A DNA stretch of 64,000 nucleotides from a virus: IMG/VR virus record IMGVR_UViG_3300011271_000002, positions 1-64,000 of that record; one strand, given 5' to 3'. The position numbers were made by a program, and so were the translations under genes. The notes below the pieces were generated by a model. That model did no database searches. It was not told the origin of the DNA and worked only from the letters and a program-made list of their open reading frames with translations. Below, in pieces: positions 1-7,995 of this stretch (positions within the stretch are counted from its first letter, which is position 1; every line of letters begins with the position of its first letter).

Positions 1-81
1 ATAGAGCCGCCCCGCCTCGATAAACAGGTCGAGCCTGCGTCTTTGTTCCTCTGCCTCAGCGAGGATCTTATTGATGTTCAT
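1..81 (-). CDS. Partial gene, N-terminal 27 codons only
   Basis: An open minus-strand frame starts at the ATG at 81 and runs off the left edge without a stop. It begins M-N-I-N-K-I-L-A-E-A-E-E-Q and is rich in Glu and Arg, so a helical N-terminus is likely. The start is supported by the upstream sequence AGAAAGGGTGAACC (about 86-99), which also precedes the genes starting at 1687, 12523 and 51294. It is the next gene after the HNH gene in the same direction. Too little is visible to name it. Confidence 0.6.
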   Translation of the reverse strand, partial: MNINKILAEAEEQRRRLDLFIEAGRLY

Positions 82-116
82 TATGGTTCACCCTTTCTGA
101 TTTTACTGACTTACGC

Positions 117-575
117 TCATATCGGAACGGGGAACTCGCGCCATTCCCGGCCATCGAGTAATGCTCCGGCATCGTGCTTATTGCCCACCTTCACCAATTC
201 GGAAGTATGCTCTCCCCACTGGTGCCCTTTCCGCTTAAGCCAATTACAATTTCTGCAAAGAACTTGTAGAGTGACCAGCGCCTCTTCTGGATTGGCGACA
301 TAATAATCCAGCATCGAGCGAGCTCCACTAAACTCCCTACGATCAGCGGCACCGTCATCGTGAATGTGGTCGAACTCCAAGACGCGAATATCGGCATGGC
401 CGCAACCAACGCACTCCTTGCCGAGTATTTCGTAAAGGGCTTGGCGCTTCGCGTAGTAAGTGTCCTTTAGCCACTTGGCCTGCTTCGCTAATCTTGCTGG
501 GCCGTGCACCGATAAACCCTTGGCTCTCTGGCGTGCGCGCCATCGTTGCACTGCTGGCGTGGAATTAATTTCCAT
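117..575 (-). CDS. HNH endonuclease with a DUF5131-like C-terminal tail
   Basis: 152 aa. The middle has a zinc-binding HNH layout: C-V-G-C near residue 55, L-E-F-D-H-I near 67-72 (the first catalytic His region) and C-R-N-C near 107-110. HNH proteins of this kind cut DNA and are often mobile in phages. The last 32 or so residues (Q-W-G-E-H-T ... L-D-G-R-E-W-R-E-F-P) match the end of the neighbouring DUF5131 protein (Q-F-G-E-H-N ... L-D-G-R-E-W-L-E-F-P). The gene therefore looks like an HNH unit joined to the tail of a second, otherwise lost DUF5131 copy. Its ATG overlaps the end of the upstream DUF5131 gene by 11 bases. Confidence 0.8.
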   Translation of the reverse strand: MEINSTPAVQRWRARQRAKGLSVHGPARLAKQAKWLKDTYYAKRQALYEILGKECVGCGHADIRVLEFDHIHDDGAADRREFSGARSMLDYYVANPEEALVTLQVLCRNCNWLKRKGHQWGEHTSELVKVGNKHDAGALLDGREWREFPVPI

Positions 576-1347
576 AGTTAACCTTTGGGAATTCTAGCCA
601 TTCTCTGCCGTCCAGCATCCTGCCAGCGTTCTTCTTCCCGATCTTTACAAGATTTTCGTTGTGCTCGCCGAATTGCTTGAAGTGGAAGGCGATTCCGCGC
701 GATATGGCAGCATCGCGAATCCGCCGTGCCCAATCGGCCTGCATTGGCCGCGCATGTGGTCCTGATTCTCCGCCCACGATCACCCAGTCGATTCCGTCAA
801 GATGTTCGCCGATGGTTGGAATGTCGGCAAGCAACGGCTCGATACTCAACGCACACACGACAGCACGGGTCGCCCTTACTGAATCGGCACGCCATAAATA
901 CTCTGGACTTTCGACGGTCGTGATGCACCAAACATTTTTCGGGAACCCAAACTGCCCATGCCAATATTCGGGCGTAAAGCGACGGAAGTTCTGCGGCCTT
1001 TTAGTGGTGAGCAGCCAATCGATCCAAGGCGTGTATTTGATTTCTTCAAAGAGACGGCTGCGGGGATAATCCAGGTCCGCCCGATCCTCCATCACGTCGC
1101 ACCAGCTGCCGCAGAATACGCGCTTCCGAAGACCTTCCTTTTCTGCCACCGCATTCCACTTTCGCGGCTGCTTCCAGTACGAATCGGAAGTAACTCGGCG
1201 TACGGCGTCCTTACCCCATTCGCAGTAGCCGTACCGCTTAGTGTCGGTTTCGGCATAGCAAAAATCGCACGCTGGGGAAACTTTTGTGCATCCCGCCCAC
1301 GGGTTAAAAGTTGCGTGGCACCAAGAAATGGCGGTGTGTTCGCCCAC
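565..1347 (-). CDS. DUF5131 (phage Gp37/Gp68 family) protein
   Basis: 260 aa, GTG start. The N-terminus has the family signature (T-A-I-S-W-C-H-A-T-F-N-P-W-A-G-C-T-K-V-S-P then C-D-F-C-Y-A-E). C20, C27 and C30 form a CX6CX2C cluster like those that hold an iron-sulfur cluster in radical-SAM-type proteins. A later I-V-G-G-E-S-G-P segment and the terminal L-D-G-R-E-W motif are also family features. The family is common in phages and its reaction is not firmly established. The gene follows the membrane-protein gene at 1349 with a one-base gap. Family membership is sure, function is not. Confidence 0.9.
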   Translation of the reverse strand: MGEHTAISWCHATFNPWAGCTKVSPACDFCYAETDTKRYGYCEWGKDAVRRVTSDSYWKQPRKWNAVAEKEGLRKRVFCGSWCDVMEDRADLDYPRSRLFEEIKYTPWIDWLLTTKRPQNFRRFTPEYWHGQFGFPKNVWCITTVESPEYLWRADSVRATRAVVCALSIEPLLADIPTIGEHLDGIDWVIVGGESGPHARPMQADWARRIRDAAISRGIAFHFKQFGEHNENLVKIGKKNAGRMLDGREWLEFPKVNYGN

Positions 1348-1348
1348 G

Positions 1349-1687
1349 TTATTTCACTTCCTCCGGTATCGCCATGGCCTGAATTTCCCCGAGCCTCATC
1401 TTCTGCTGTGCCGCCCGTTTCTCCGCGAGCTTCTGCCCTCTGGACTGGCCCAGGCGGACCAAGCGCGTCCCGATGAGCGCTAGAAGCCCATACAGCCCAA
1501 AGCGAATTAGGACGGTCGCCAACGCGATTACAGCAATCGCTAGCGCAAGCCAACCAGCGAACAGCAAGGGGCCTACATGCTCCAGCCAAAACTCTAACAG
1601 CGTGAAGAGTATTCCGCCGAACACCAACACGCCCGCGAGGATCGTGAAGTTGCGGTCGGTAGATGTTGGAAAGTCCAGTTTTTTCAC
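1349..1687 (-). CDS. Small membrane protein, two to three TM segments
   Basis: 112 aa, GTG start with the extended Shine-Dalgarno CAGAAAGGGTGAACC directly upstream. Hydrophobic stretches lie at about residues 15-35 (F-T-I-L-A-G-V-L-V-F-G-G-I-L), 40-62 and 64-76. They are followed by a basic, charged C-terminal tail (R-G-Q-K-L-A-E-K-R-A-A-Q-Q-K) that probably faces the cytoplasm. No family recognised. A holin is possible on size and topology alone, but no endolysin lies nearby, so I do not propose it. Confidence 0.75.
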   Translation of the reverse strand: MKKLDFPTSTDRNFTILAGVLVFGGILFTLLEFWLEHVGPLLFAGWLALAIAVIALATVLIRFGLYGLLALIGTRLVRLGQSRGQKLAEKRAAQQKMRLGEIQAMAIPEEVK

Positions 1688-1702
1688 GGTTCACCCTTTC
1701 TG

Positions 1703-1921
1703 TTATTTGCTCTTTGGCGTGTAGTGTCCGCGGGCGATTCGACACCGCAGGCACATGCAGCGATAGCCCTTGCCGGTGATTGTTTTTCTGGATCCGATCG
1801 GCAATCCCTTGACGTGTTTGACGCGCGGTTTGGAACCGCCCCCGCCGCGAGTCTTCCGCAAGGACGATGCCCATCGCAGTACGTCGGATATAGCCTTTGA
1901 GGACGGTTTATCATTCGCCAT
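1703..1921 (-). CDS. Small basic protein with a Cys cluster
   Basis: 72 aa, rich in Lys, Arg and Gly. Near the C-terminus are C-M-C-L-R-C and a His (residues about 55-66: G-Y-R-C-M-C-L-R-C-R-I-A-R-G-H), which could bind a metal ion. First gene of the leftward unit 1921-1. It lacks a properly spaced Shine-Dalgarno sequence. Its ATG lies 7 bases after a -10-like box, so it may be translated from a leaderless mRNA. Function unknown. Confidence 0.6.
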   Translation of the reverse strand: MANDKPSSKAISDVLRWASSLRKTRGGGGSKPRVKHVKGLPIGSRKTITGKGYRCMCLRCRIARGHYTPKSK

Positions 1922-1928
1922 GGCTCCG

Positions 1929-1958
1929 AGTATCAGCCACCAGCCATGTCATTGTCAA
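1929..1958 (-). promoter_or_regulatory. Leftward sigma70-type promoter, probably leaderless
   Basis: Reading the minus strand: TTGACA (1958-1953), 18-base spacer, GATACT (1934-1929), then 7 bases to the ATG at 1921. The -35 box is perfect and the -10 matches four of six positions. The expected transcription start falls at or next to the start codon. Confidence 0.55.
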
Positions 1959-2490
1959 GCTCTCGTGCTAGCGCGTCGCCGCTGCGATGTCGCCGTAAAA
2001 CGCACGAAACCACGCTGCCACATACTTTAGAGCCAATAAATATGCCTATTCCATTGATTTCAAAGGTGGTAAAGTTGCCTTTTTATTGTCACTGACTACT
2101 AGCAAAGTGTCATTATATATATGTAGCGCGATTGAGAGACGCGAGACATAGCTTTTTGACAATCTGACAAACGAGTTCCGCAGTTCGAACCCGCGCGTCG
2201 CGAATAGCAAATCTGGAAAGTCTGAGCCGCAGGGCGTAAGACGGCAAGCAGCCTTCGAGAGATCACCCACAGTAGAAAGCGATAGTCGAGACGACAACCG
2301 CGAAAGAATCGAACCGCGTGTACGCAGATCGATTACCCGAACGTGATTAGCAGAGGCACGACGTTGCGAAGCGGCAGAGCGATGACGAATCCAGACAAGC
2401 ACCGCAAATGATTAGGTCGCGTGCAGCCCGACCGGGCGAGACGTGACCCACCCTATCCACCGAAATCCCAAAAACTAAAAAAGGAAATCT
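1959..2490. other. Divergent intergenic region, about 530 bases
   Basis: Separates the leftward unit (1921-1) from the rightward unit (2491 onward). It holds an AT-rich patch at 2111-2124, TTGTCA at 2086 and TTGACA at 2156. None of these pairs with a convincing -10 at normal spacing for rightward transcription. The part from 2165 to 2480 is purine-rich and structured-looking, but I recognise no tRNA, riboswitch or known RNA in it. A 118-codon minus-strand frame (2402-2046) has no family features and no ribosome site and is not called. Confidence 0.4.
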
Positions 2491-3570
2491 ATGACCCCAA
2501 CCACTCAATTGAATGACTCTCTGAAACCTAGCGAACTTGGCAGCGCGCTGCGCACCTTGTTTGCAGCTAAACGCGCCCCGATGATTCACGGCGACCCCGG
2601 AATCGGAAAGTCGCAAATCACCCAACAGGTTGCCGATGAGATGTTCGCCACAAAATACGGATACTCAATCGACGCACATGGCGACCTACTCGATCCCGAT
2701 GGGAAAGAGACAACGAACCGCCCGTGGTTCCGCGACGTGCGCGCCGCTCTACTAGATGCGGTCGATCTCAGAGGATTGCCTGTCGTCAACGGCGGTGGCC
2801 GCGCGCATTGGGCACAACCTGAATTCCTGCCACGCGACGAACGTGGCGGGATATTCTTTCTGGATGAAATCAATCGTGGCACAGAGATGGTTCGCAACGG
2901 TTGCTTTTCGCTCGTGCTAACCGGCGAGCTTGGCGAGTACAAAATGCCGGCCAACTGGATCCCAGCTTCGGCCGTCAACGATAATGACATCGGTGCCGCG
3001 AAAATGTCTAGCGCATTGCTGGCGCGTTTCGTTCACTTGGACGCTGGCACCGATCTAAACGACGTCTGCAAATTCGCAGTGCAGACCGATTGGGAGCCAG
3101 TTACAATCGCCTTCCTGCGCTTTCGTCCCGAGCTCCTTCATGAATATGATCGCAAACAGCGAGTGTCGCCAAACCCGCGCGCCTGGCAGTTTGTTTCCCA
3201 GATCACCGCGCAAGCGCCGCCGCCAGCAATCGAGCATGCGCTATTTTCTGGCGCGGTTGGTTCGACGGCCGCCGTTGAATATTCAGCGTTTCTCAGATTG
3301 TTCCGCAGTCTGCCATCCATCGACGCCGTGTTGCTCGATCCAAAGAAGGCCGCAGTGCCCACGGAAGCCAACGTATTGTATGCGATCTCGGCAGCCCTGG
3401 CGAGACGTGCAAGCGATCAGAATTTCGCCCGCGTCGTTACTTATCTTGAACGCCTGCCGGTCGAATACAACGTCTATGCTGTGCGCGACGCCGTAACCCG
3501 AGACTCTTCGCTGCAATCGACGCCCGAATTCACCAAGTGGGGCGTTCAACATTCCGACGTGACGTTCTAA
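2491..3570 (+). CDS. MoxR-like AAA+ ATPase
   Basis: 359 aa with the Shine-Dalgarno AAGGAAATCT just before the ATG. Walker A is G-D-P-G-I-G-K-S (residues 34-41) and Walker B is G-I-F-F-L-D-E-I (about 120-127), followed by N-R-G-T-E, as in the AAA_5/MoxR group. These ATPases remodel proteins and usually work with a VWA-domain partner that binds metal or substrate. That fits the context: the next two genes are a DUF3150-like protein and a metallopeptidase/VWA protein in the same operon. Role in the phage unknown; a chaperone or protein-remodelling function is inferred. Confidence 0.85.
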   Translation: MTPTTQLNDSLKPSELGSALRTLFAAKRAPMIHGDPGIGKSQITQQVADEMFATKYGYSIDAHGDLLDPDGKETTNRPWFRDVRAALLDAVDLRGLPVVNGGGRAHWAQPEFLPRDERGGIFFLDEINRGTEMVRNGCFSLVLTGELGEYKMPANWIPASAVNDNDIGAAKMSSALLARFVHLDAGTDLNDVCKFAVQTDWEPVTIAFLRFRPELLHEYDRKQRVSPNPRAWQFVSQITAQAPPPAIEHALFSGAVGSTAAVEYSAFLRLFRSLPSIDAVLLDPKKAAVPTEANVLYAISAALARRASDQNFARVVTYLERLPVEYNVYAVRDAVTRDSSLQSTPEFTKWGVQHSDVTF

Positions 3571-3615
3571 ACGCCGCGCCAAATCTGAAACGAATCCAAA
3601 ACCAAAGGAAACTAT

Positions 3616-4491
3616 ATGAATCATCGAATCAATGAATCAGCAATGCTCGTGTCGCTCAACATCAGCCAGTGGCGCGCGTACAAGTCCGATAAGAAGATTT
3701 CCAACGAGGTCGCCAAGACGCATTCGTCCGACCCCGACATGGGCAAGTATCGAAAGTCGCTGCTCGCCCGAGAAGCGCTGGCTTCCCTTCAGAAGATCGC
3801 CGGCGCCGCTCGGGACGATCACTACTACTTGACACTGCCTTGGACCGATGTTGGGTTTCGAATCCTTTCATCGGCTGGCTACTTCAAATATAACCAAACG
3901 ATGAAGGCGCACGAGACAGCCTTCTGGAATGAGTTTCGCACCGTGTTTCAACCCAACTACAATCAATACCGCGAGGACGCCCGCGTGAAACTAAACGGGC
4001 TGTTTAACGCCGACGAATATCCCAGCGCTGCTGAAATCGAGAAAAAATTTGCCTTCGTCCTGACTGTCGACGGCATAAAAGAGGCCGCCGACTTCCGCGT
4101 CGATCTTGGCGATGCGGAAACAGCGCGCATCAAAGCTGAAATCGAGACTCGCGTTCAATCTCAAATCGCCCTCGCGGTAAAGGATATCTGGACTCGCCTG
4201 TCCAGCGTTGTAGCCAAAATGAGTGAACGCCTAAACGCCTACACCGAAACTGAGAATGGTGTCGTCGGAACCTTCCGCGATACGCTCGTGACCAACATCG
4301 TCGAACTGCTTGACGTTGTGCCGCTGCTAAACATTACCAGTGACCCGGCCATCGATCAGTTCTGCAAACGGATCCGCCGTGAACTGACCGCCCATTCACC
4401 CGAAGAGCTGCGCGATAGCGAGATCGTACGGAAGGACACCGCCCGACGCGCTGACGACATCCTCAGCCAGATGTCTGGATACCTAGCATGA
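3616..4491 (+). CDS. DUF3150-like partner protein of the MoxR ATPase
   Basis: 291 aa with the Shine-Dalgarno AAAGGAAACTAT. Mostly helical and charged, with no catalytic motif. An early L-V-S-L-N-I-S-Q-W-R-A segment is followed by K-D-K-x-basic helices and a long C-terminal coiled-coil-like half. Size, composition and place between a MoxR ATPase and a DUF2201-type protein match the DUF3150 family of phage modules. The stop overlaps the start of the next gene by 4 bases (ATGA), so translation is probably coupled. The family assignment rests on context as much as on sequence. Confidence 0.65.
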   Translation: MNHRINESAMLVSLNISQWRAYKSDKKISNEVAKTHSSDPDMGKYRKSLLAREALASLQKIAGAARDDHYYLTLPWTDVGFRILSSAGYFKYNQTMKAHETAFWNEFRTVFQPNYNQYREDARVKLNGLFNADEYPSAAEIEKKFAFVLTVDGIKEAADFRVDLGDAETARIKAEIETRVQSQIALAVKDIWTRLSSVVAKMSERLNAYTETENGVVGTFRDTLVTNIVELLDVVPLLNITSDPAIDQFCKRIRRELTAHSPEELRDSEIVRKDTARRADDILSQMSGYLA

Positions 4492-5783
4492 CCACCAAAC
4501 TCTCACCCGATGAACTCATGATGACCCGCGCACGCACGCGGCTGCTATTGGAGCAGCCGTTTTTCGGGTCATTGGCGATGCGCCTGAAACTCATCGCCGA
4601 TCCCAGCATCGAAACCATGCAGACCAACGGAACGGTGTTGAAATTCAATCCAGTCCTTGCGCGATCACTGCCCGAGCGGCAATTGCTTGGCGTGATCGCG
4701 CATGAGGTTTGGCATTGTGCTTTGCTTCATCCCTTCCGCCGTGGCGCTCGTGACCCACACGAATGGAACGTGGCGTGCGACCACGCCATAAATCCAGTGC
4801 TGATCGAATTCGGTTTCGAATTGCCCGCTGGCGTTTTGAATGATCCCCAATATAAGGGCATGTACGCCGAACAGATTCACGCCAAGCGCAAAGCCGAAGA
4901 GCCGATGCAGAAGCCGCGGCCTGAGCCCGAATCAGAATCCGAGCCTGAATCTGAATCCGATGATGACGACGGCGACGAAACTTCGGCTGAGGACGGCGAT
5001 CAAATCGGCGATTCAAAAAGCGATGAAGCGAACGGCGATGCTGATACCCCGAGCGACAACGCTGACAGCACGTCAGGCGGATCAATGCCCGGCTGCCCGA
5101 CCGGCGAATTCGTAGACGGCGATTCGAGCGTGCCTGAAACCGCCGACGAACCACAGCCCATGACCCAAGAGGATTGGGCAATCGCCGCCGAACAAGCGGC
5201 CTGTGTAGCGCGCGCGGCCGGATCTTTGCCGGGCGGCGCAGAGCGGGAACTGAAACGTTCTCGGGATGCCGTCGTCGATTGGCGATCAGCGTTGCGCGAG
5301 TTCATCGTTCAATCCGCGCCCAGCGATTATTCCTGGACGGCGCCCAATCGCCGTTTCATTTCGTCCGGCATCTACCTTCCGGGCACCATAAACGACACCA
5401 TCGGTGAAATCGTCGCCGGTGTCGATACCTCGTGCTCCATCTCACAAGAGATGTTGGACGAATTCGCCAGCGAACTCACCGCGGTTATCGACGAAGTCAA
5501 GCCCGAGCGCCTGCACGCGGTTTATTGCGATGCACGCGTCCAGGGCAACGCCGAATTCGAGCCCGGTGACGACGTGGTGCTAAAACTTGCCGGCGGCGGC
5601 GGCACCGCGTTCCAGTCTGTCTTCGATTGGGTAGAGGAACGCGACATTCACCCGCGCGTTGCCGTCTATTTCACCGATCTTGAAGGCCCCGCGCCAATAG
5701 AACCAGACTACCCCGTATTGTGGGTAACGCCCGCCTGGGTAACGCTTGACCCACCCTTCGGGCAAGTGATTCGCCTCATCTGA
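4488..5783 (+). CDS. DUF2201-type metallopeptidase / VWA-like protein
   Basis: 431 aa. The N-terminal domain has a zinc-peptidase HExxH motif (H-E-V-W-H, residues 72-76) with a third His a few residues on. A long acidic Ser/Glu/Asp-rich linker (about 130-215) follows. The C-terminal half is VWA-like with a D-T-S-C-S metal-adhesion motif (313-317). This layout is typical of DUF2201 proteins encoded with MoxR ATPases. The protein probably binds divalent metal and is driven by the upstream ATPase. Whether the HExxH domain is an active protease cannot be told. The linker is repetitive in both DNA and protein. Confidence 0.85.
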   Translation: MTTKLSPDELMMTRARTRLLLEQPFFGSLAMRLKLIADPSIETMQTNGTVLKFNPVLARSLPERQLLGVIAHEVWHCALLHPFRRGARDPHEWNVACDHAINPVLIEFGFELPAGVLNDPQYKGMYAEQIHAKRKAEEPMQKPRPEPESESEPESESDDDDGDETSAEDGDQIGDSKSDEANGDADTPSDNADSTSGGSMPGCPTGEFVDGDSSVPETADEPQPMTQEDWAIAAEQAACVARAAGSLPGGAERELKRSRDAVVDWRSALREFIVQSAPSDYSWTAPNRRFISSGIYLPGTINDTIGEIVAGVDTSCSISQEMLDEFASELTAVIDEVKPERLHAVYCDARVQGNAEFEPGDDVVLKLAGGGGTAFQSVFDWVEERDIHPRVAVYFTDLEGPAPIEPDYPVLWVTPAWVTLDPPFGQVIRLI

Positions 5784-5792
5784 TTTGCGCCG

Positions 5793-5808
5793 GGGCTGCA
5801 AAAAGCCC
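5793..5808 (+). terminator. Weak hairpin after the MoxR-DUF3150-VWA trio
   Basis: GGGCT (5793-5797) pairs with AGCCC (5804-5808) around a six-base loop, 9 bases after the stop of the VWA gene and followed by only three T. It could attenuate transcription between the three-gene module and the genes from 5849. The short T tract makes full termination doubtful. Confidence 0.3.
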
Positions 5809-5848
5809 TTTGAGCGTTCCCTCAAATTTTCAATCTGAAAGGAAATCT

Positions 5849-6070
5849 ATGAAGCAAAATATCTTCGTTATCAATTGGCAACCGCTCGGCAATAGCCGTT
5901 ACAGAATTAACATCCCGCACGCATACGCGGATGTTCGACTCACATGGAACGGCGAGTGTTGGAGGGCTTATGTCCTCGATACCAATTCCAATCACAGTCA
6001 CGAGGACATTGAAAACGCAGCGCTGGCTGCGATAATCGGACCAACCGCGGTGGGACGGACGAGCTCGTGA
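5849..6070 (+). CDS. Small hypothetical protein
   Basis: 73 aa. The ATG at 5849 is chosen over an in-frame upstream start at 5810 because it follows the same Shine-Dalgarno (GAAAGGAAATCT) used by the genes at 2491 and 3616. The sequence has Q-P-L-G-N-S-R-Y-R-I-N-I-P and a W-N-G-E-C-W segment. No family recognised. The last codons overlap the GTG start of the ASCH gene (GTGA). Confidence 0.65.
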   Translation: MKQNIFVINWQPLGNSRYRINIPHAYADVRLTWNGECWRAYVLDTNSNHSHEDIENAALAAIIGPTAVGRTSS

Positions 6071-6519
6071 GAGTCCTCACCGTCCGCCAACCTTACGCTT
6101 GGCTGATCGTGAATGGCTATAAAAATATCGAGAATCGCGTGTGGCGAACGCATCACCGCGGGTCGCTGCTGATCCAAGCCAGCGCGCGCCTCGCGAGAAA
6201 CATACCGGCCATACGCGCCATCTGCGAATCACGTGGAATCTCGCTGCCACGTGATTTCGAACGTCGCGGCATCGTTGGTCGCGCCAACGTGACCGATTGC
6301 GTCACGGACCATTCAAGCCCGTGGTTCGAAGGCCCCTATGGTTTCGTCCTGCAGGACGCCACGCCCTTGCCGTTCGTTCCCTTAGTCGGGCGTCTCGGCA
6401 TGTTCGACTTCGATTGCCAGCCGATGCCAGAGCGCCGCCTGCTCCAATCGACGTTCTTGCTCAATCCAGTGCGCCGGACGCGCTACGGCCGTCCCCTGCG
6501 CGTGCAATTCACCCCTTAA
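6067..6519 (+). CDS. ASCH-domain protein, copy 1
   Basis: 150 aa, GTG start overlapping the preceding stop. The N-terminus V-L-T-V-R-Q-P-Y-A-W-L-I-V-N-G-Y-K-N-I-E-N-R is the classic ASCH (EVE/PUA-like) motif: a beta-barrel fold that binds RNA or modified nucleotides. G-I-V-G-R-A-N-V-T-D-C (about 71-81) and G-P-Y-G-F-V-L (about 95-101) complete the domain. A paralogue lies at 13873-14304 with the same start type and closely matching N-terminus. Role unknown: modified-base recognition or RNA binding are the options suggested by the fold. Confidence 0.85.
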   Translation: MRVLTVRQPYAWLIVNGYKNIENRVWRTHHRGSLLIQASARLARNIPAIRAICESRGISLPRDFERRGIVGRANVTDCVTDHSSPWFEGPYGFVLQDATPLPFVPLVGRLGMFDFDCQPMPERRLLQSTFLLNPVRRTRYGRPLRVQFTP

Positions 6520-6539
6520 TCGACAAAGGAGATTCAATC

Positions 6540-7610
6540 ATGATGACCGAAACACTTTACTTCACAGATGAACGCAGCGATAAGGTTTATACCGCGACGA
6601 TCACCAAGGAGAATGCCGTGCAATTCGCCTGGGGCCGTCGTGGAGGCACCATGCAGACGAAAACCGTTGGGCCGTTCAGTCCCAGCGAAGCCGCCGAATT
6701 GTACGAGCAAAAACTGGGAGAGAAACGAGCCAAGGGTTACGTTTCCGGCGACCCCGCTACGCCGCTTGAAACTTATGGCACTCCGTCCGATCCCGTGATG
6801 TCAGACGGACTGCGATGGTCAGTTCCGCGCCCGCGCCCGATGTTGCTGAATGAAATCTCGGCCGCCGAACTGCTCGAACTCGCGCCCGATCCAGACATCT
6901 ACTTTCAAGAGAAGCACGACGGCGACCGAATCATCCTCGTGAAACGCGATGGCCGGCTCACGAGCTATTCGCGAAGCGGCCGCGAGACTAGCGCGTTGCC
7001 GCGGCCCATCGTCCAAGCGGCGATGGAATCTCCTTGGCAAGACTTCACCATTGACGGCGAGATCGTCGGCGACACCATCTGGGCCTTTGACGTTTTGCGC
7101 GTTACGGCCGATATGACGGCATGCCCTTACGCCGGGCGACTGGAATTGCTGCACAAGATATTTGGGGAATCATCGAGCGGCATCCGCGTCGTCGAAACCG
7201 CCATGACTCCGGACGCCAAACTGTTCATGTTCGCCTGCGTGCGCGAGGCCGGCGGGGAAGGTGTGGTACTCAAACGAGCCAGTGCGCCATATACGCCCGG
7301 GCGTCCGAACTCGGGCGGGCCAGCATTGAAATATAAATTCGTTGCCACGGCCACCGTGATCGTCGCTTCGCACAATCCGCAACGCAGTGTGAACATGAAA
7401 CTCGCAGATGGCACGGAACTCGGCAGCGTTACTATTCCGCCCAACAAAGAAGTGCCGCCACTAGGCGCGATTATCGAGGTGCGATATTTATACGCTCACC
7501 GCGGAGGATCACTGAGTCAGCCTGTCTTCCTGTCATTGCGGAAGGATATCGAGCCCGCAGAATGCACCATCAACCAACTCAGATTCAAAGGAGAACAACC
7601 CAATGCCTAA
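6540..7610 (+). CDS. WGR domain fused to an ATP-dependent DNA ligase core
   Basis: 356 aa. The ATG at 6540 is preceded by AAAGGAGA. Residues about 5-68 form a WGR domain (A-W-G-R-R-G-G at 30-36), a nucleic-acid-binding module known from PARPs and some ligases. The rest is a nucleotidyltransferase/OB ligase core: K125-H-D-G (motif I, adenylated Lys), I-D-G-E-I (171-175, motif III), G-G-E-G-V-V-L-K-R (238-246, motif IV) and L-K-Y-K-F (263-267, motif V). It should seal nicks during phage DNA replication or repair. A longer in-frame start upstream overlaps the ASCH gene and has no ribosome site. The stop overlaps the next gene by 8 bases. Confidence 0.9.
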   Translation: MMTETLYFTDERSDKVYTATITKENAVQFAWGRRGGTMQTKTVGPFSPSEAAELYEQKLGEKRAKGYVSGDPATPLETYGTPSDPVMSDGLRWSVPRPRPMLLNEISAAELLELAPDPDIYFQEKHDGDRIILVKRDGRLTSYSRSGRETSALPRPIVQAAMESPWQDFTIDGEIVGDTIWAFDVLRVTADMTACPYAGRLELLHKIFGESSSGIRVVETAMTPDAKLFMFACVREAGGEGVVLKRASAPYTPGRPNSGGPALKYKFVATATVIVASHNPQRSVNMKLADGTELGSVTIPPNKEVPPLGAIIEVRYLYAHRGGSLSQPVFLSLRKDIEPAECTINQLRFKGEQPNA

Positions 7611-7995
7611 TCGCACGTTGAAACTATTGGTATCTACGACCGAGACGCAAGGGAAACGCACAAGCGATTTCTGCTTCGTGCCTCAAAATGAAATCGTTAT
7701 TTTCGGCGTAGAGTGCAGCACCGACGGCAATAATCCAGATGGTGGCTGCGGTTGCCAGCGCTCGATGGTTGGAATTCTGTGCGGCAAAGCGACGACCACC
7801 GTGAAGGTCGCAAAGGTCGATATTACAAGAGTCAAATTGAAGGCGCTTCTGCGCGGCCACTATCCCAGTTTGCACATTGAACGGGCAACGCTGAAACGGG
7901 AAGTCGCCAATCTGATTGCAACGGCCAGCGAATATTCAATAGGCGCGATCCTTGAGAAGCGCTGCACCGTGTTGGCGATTCGGAGTCAACCGTGA
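7603..7995 (+). CDS. DUF7715-like small protein
   Basis: 130 aa, Shine-Dalgarno AAAGGAGAA. Features are V-S-T-T-E-T-Q-G near the start, a D-F-C-F-V segment, a G-C-G-C-Q-R-S-M-V-G-I motif (about 48-58) and A-T-T-T-V-K-V. This pattern resembles a family of small proteins (I recall it as DUF7715) seen mainly in actinobacteria and their phages, whose function is unknown. The Cys pair may bind metal. It sits between the ligase and another unknown with end-to-start overlaps on both sides. Confidence 0.6.
   Translation: MPNRTLKLLVSTTETQGKRTSDFCFVPQNEIVIFGVECSTDGNNPDGGCGCQRSMVGILCGKATTTVKVAKVDITRVKLKALLRGHYPSLHIERATLKREVANLIATASEYSIGAILEKRCTVLAIRSQP

Noticed and set aside
1349-1687. Holin
   Set aside because: Size and membrane segments would allow it, but there is no endolysin nearby and the neighbours are not lysis genes.
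1092-1874. 260-codon minus-strand frame in another phase
   Set aside because: It spans three better-supported genes (DUF5131, membrane protein, Cys protein) and shows no family features.
2178-2200. GTTCGAAC-type T-loop suggesting a tRNA
   Set aside because: The flanking stems do not pair on either strand and no anticodon or acceptor arm can be drawn.
2046-2402. 118-codon minus-strand frame in the divergent intergenic region
   Set aside because: No ribosome site, no family motif, Ser/Arg/Leu-rich composition typical of chance frames, and it lies where regulatory sequence is expected.
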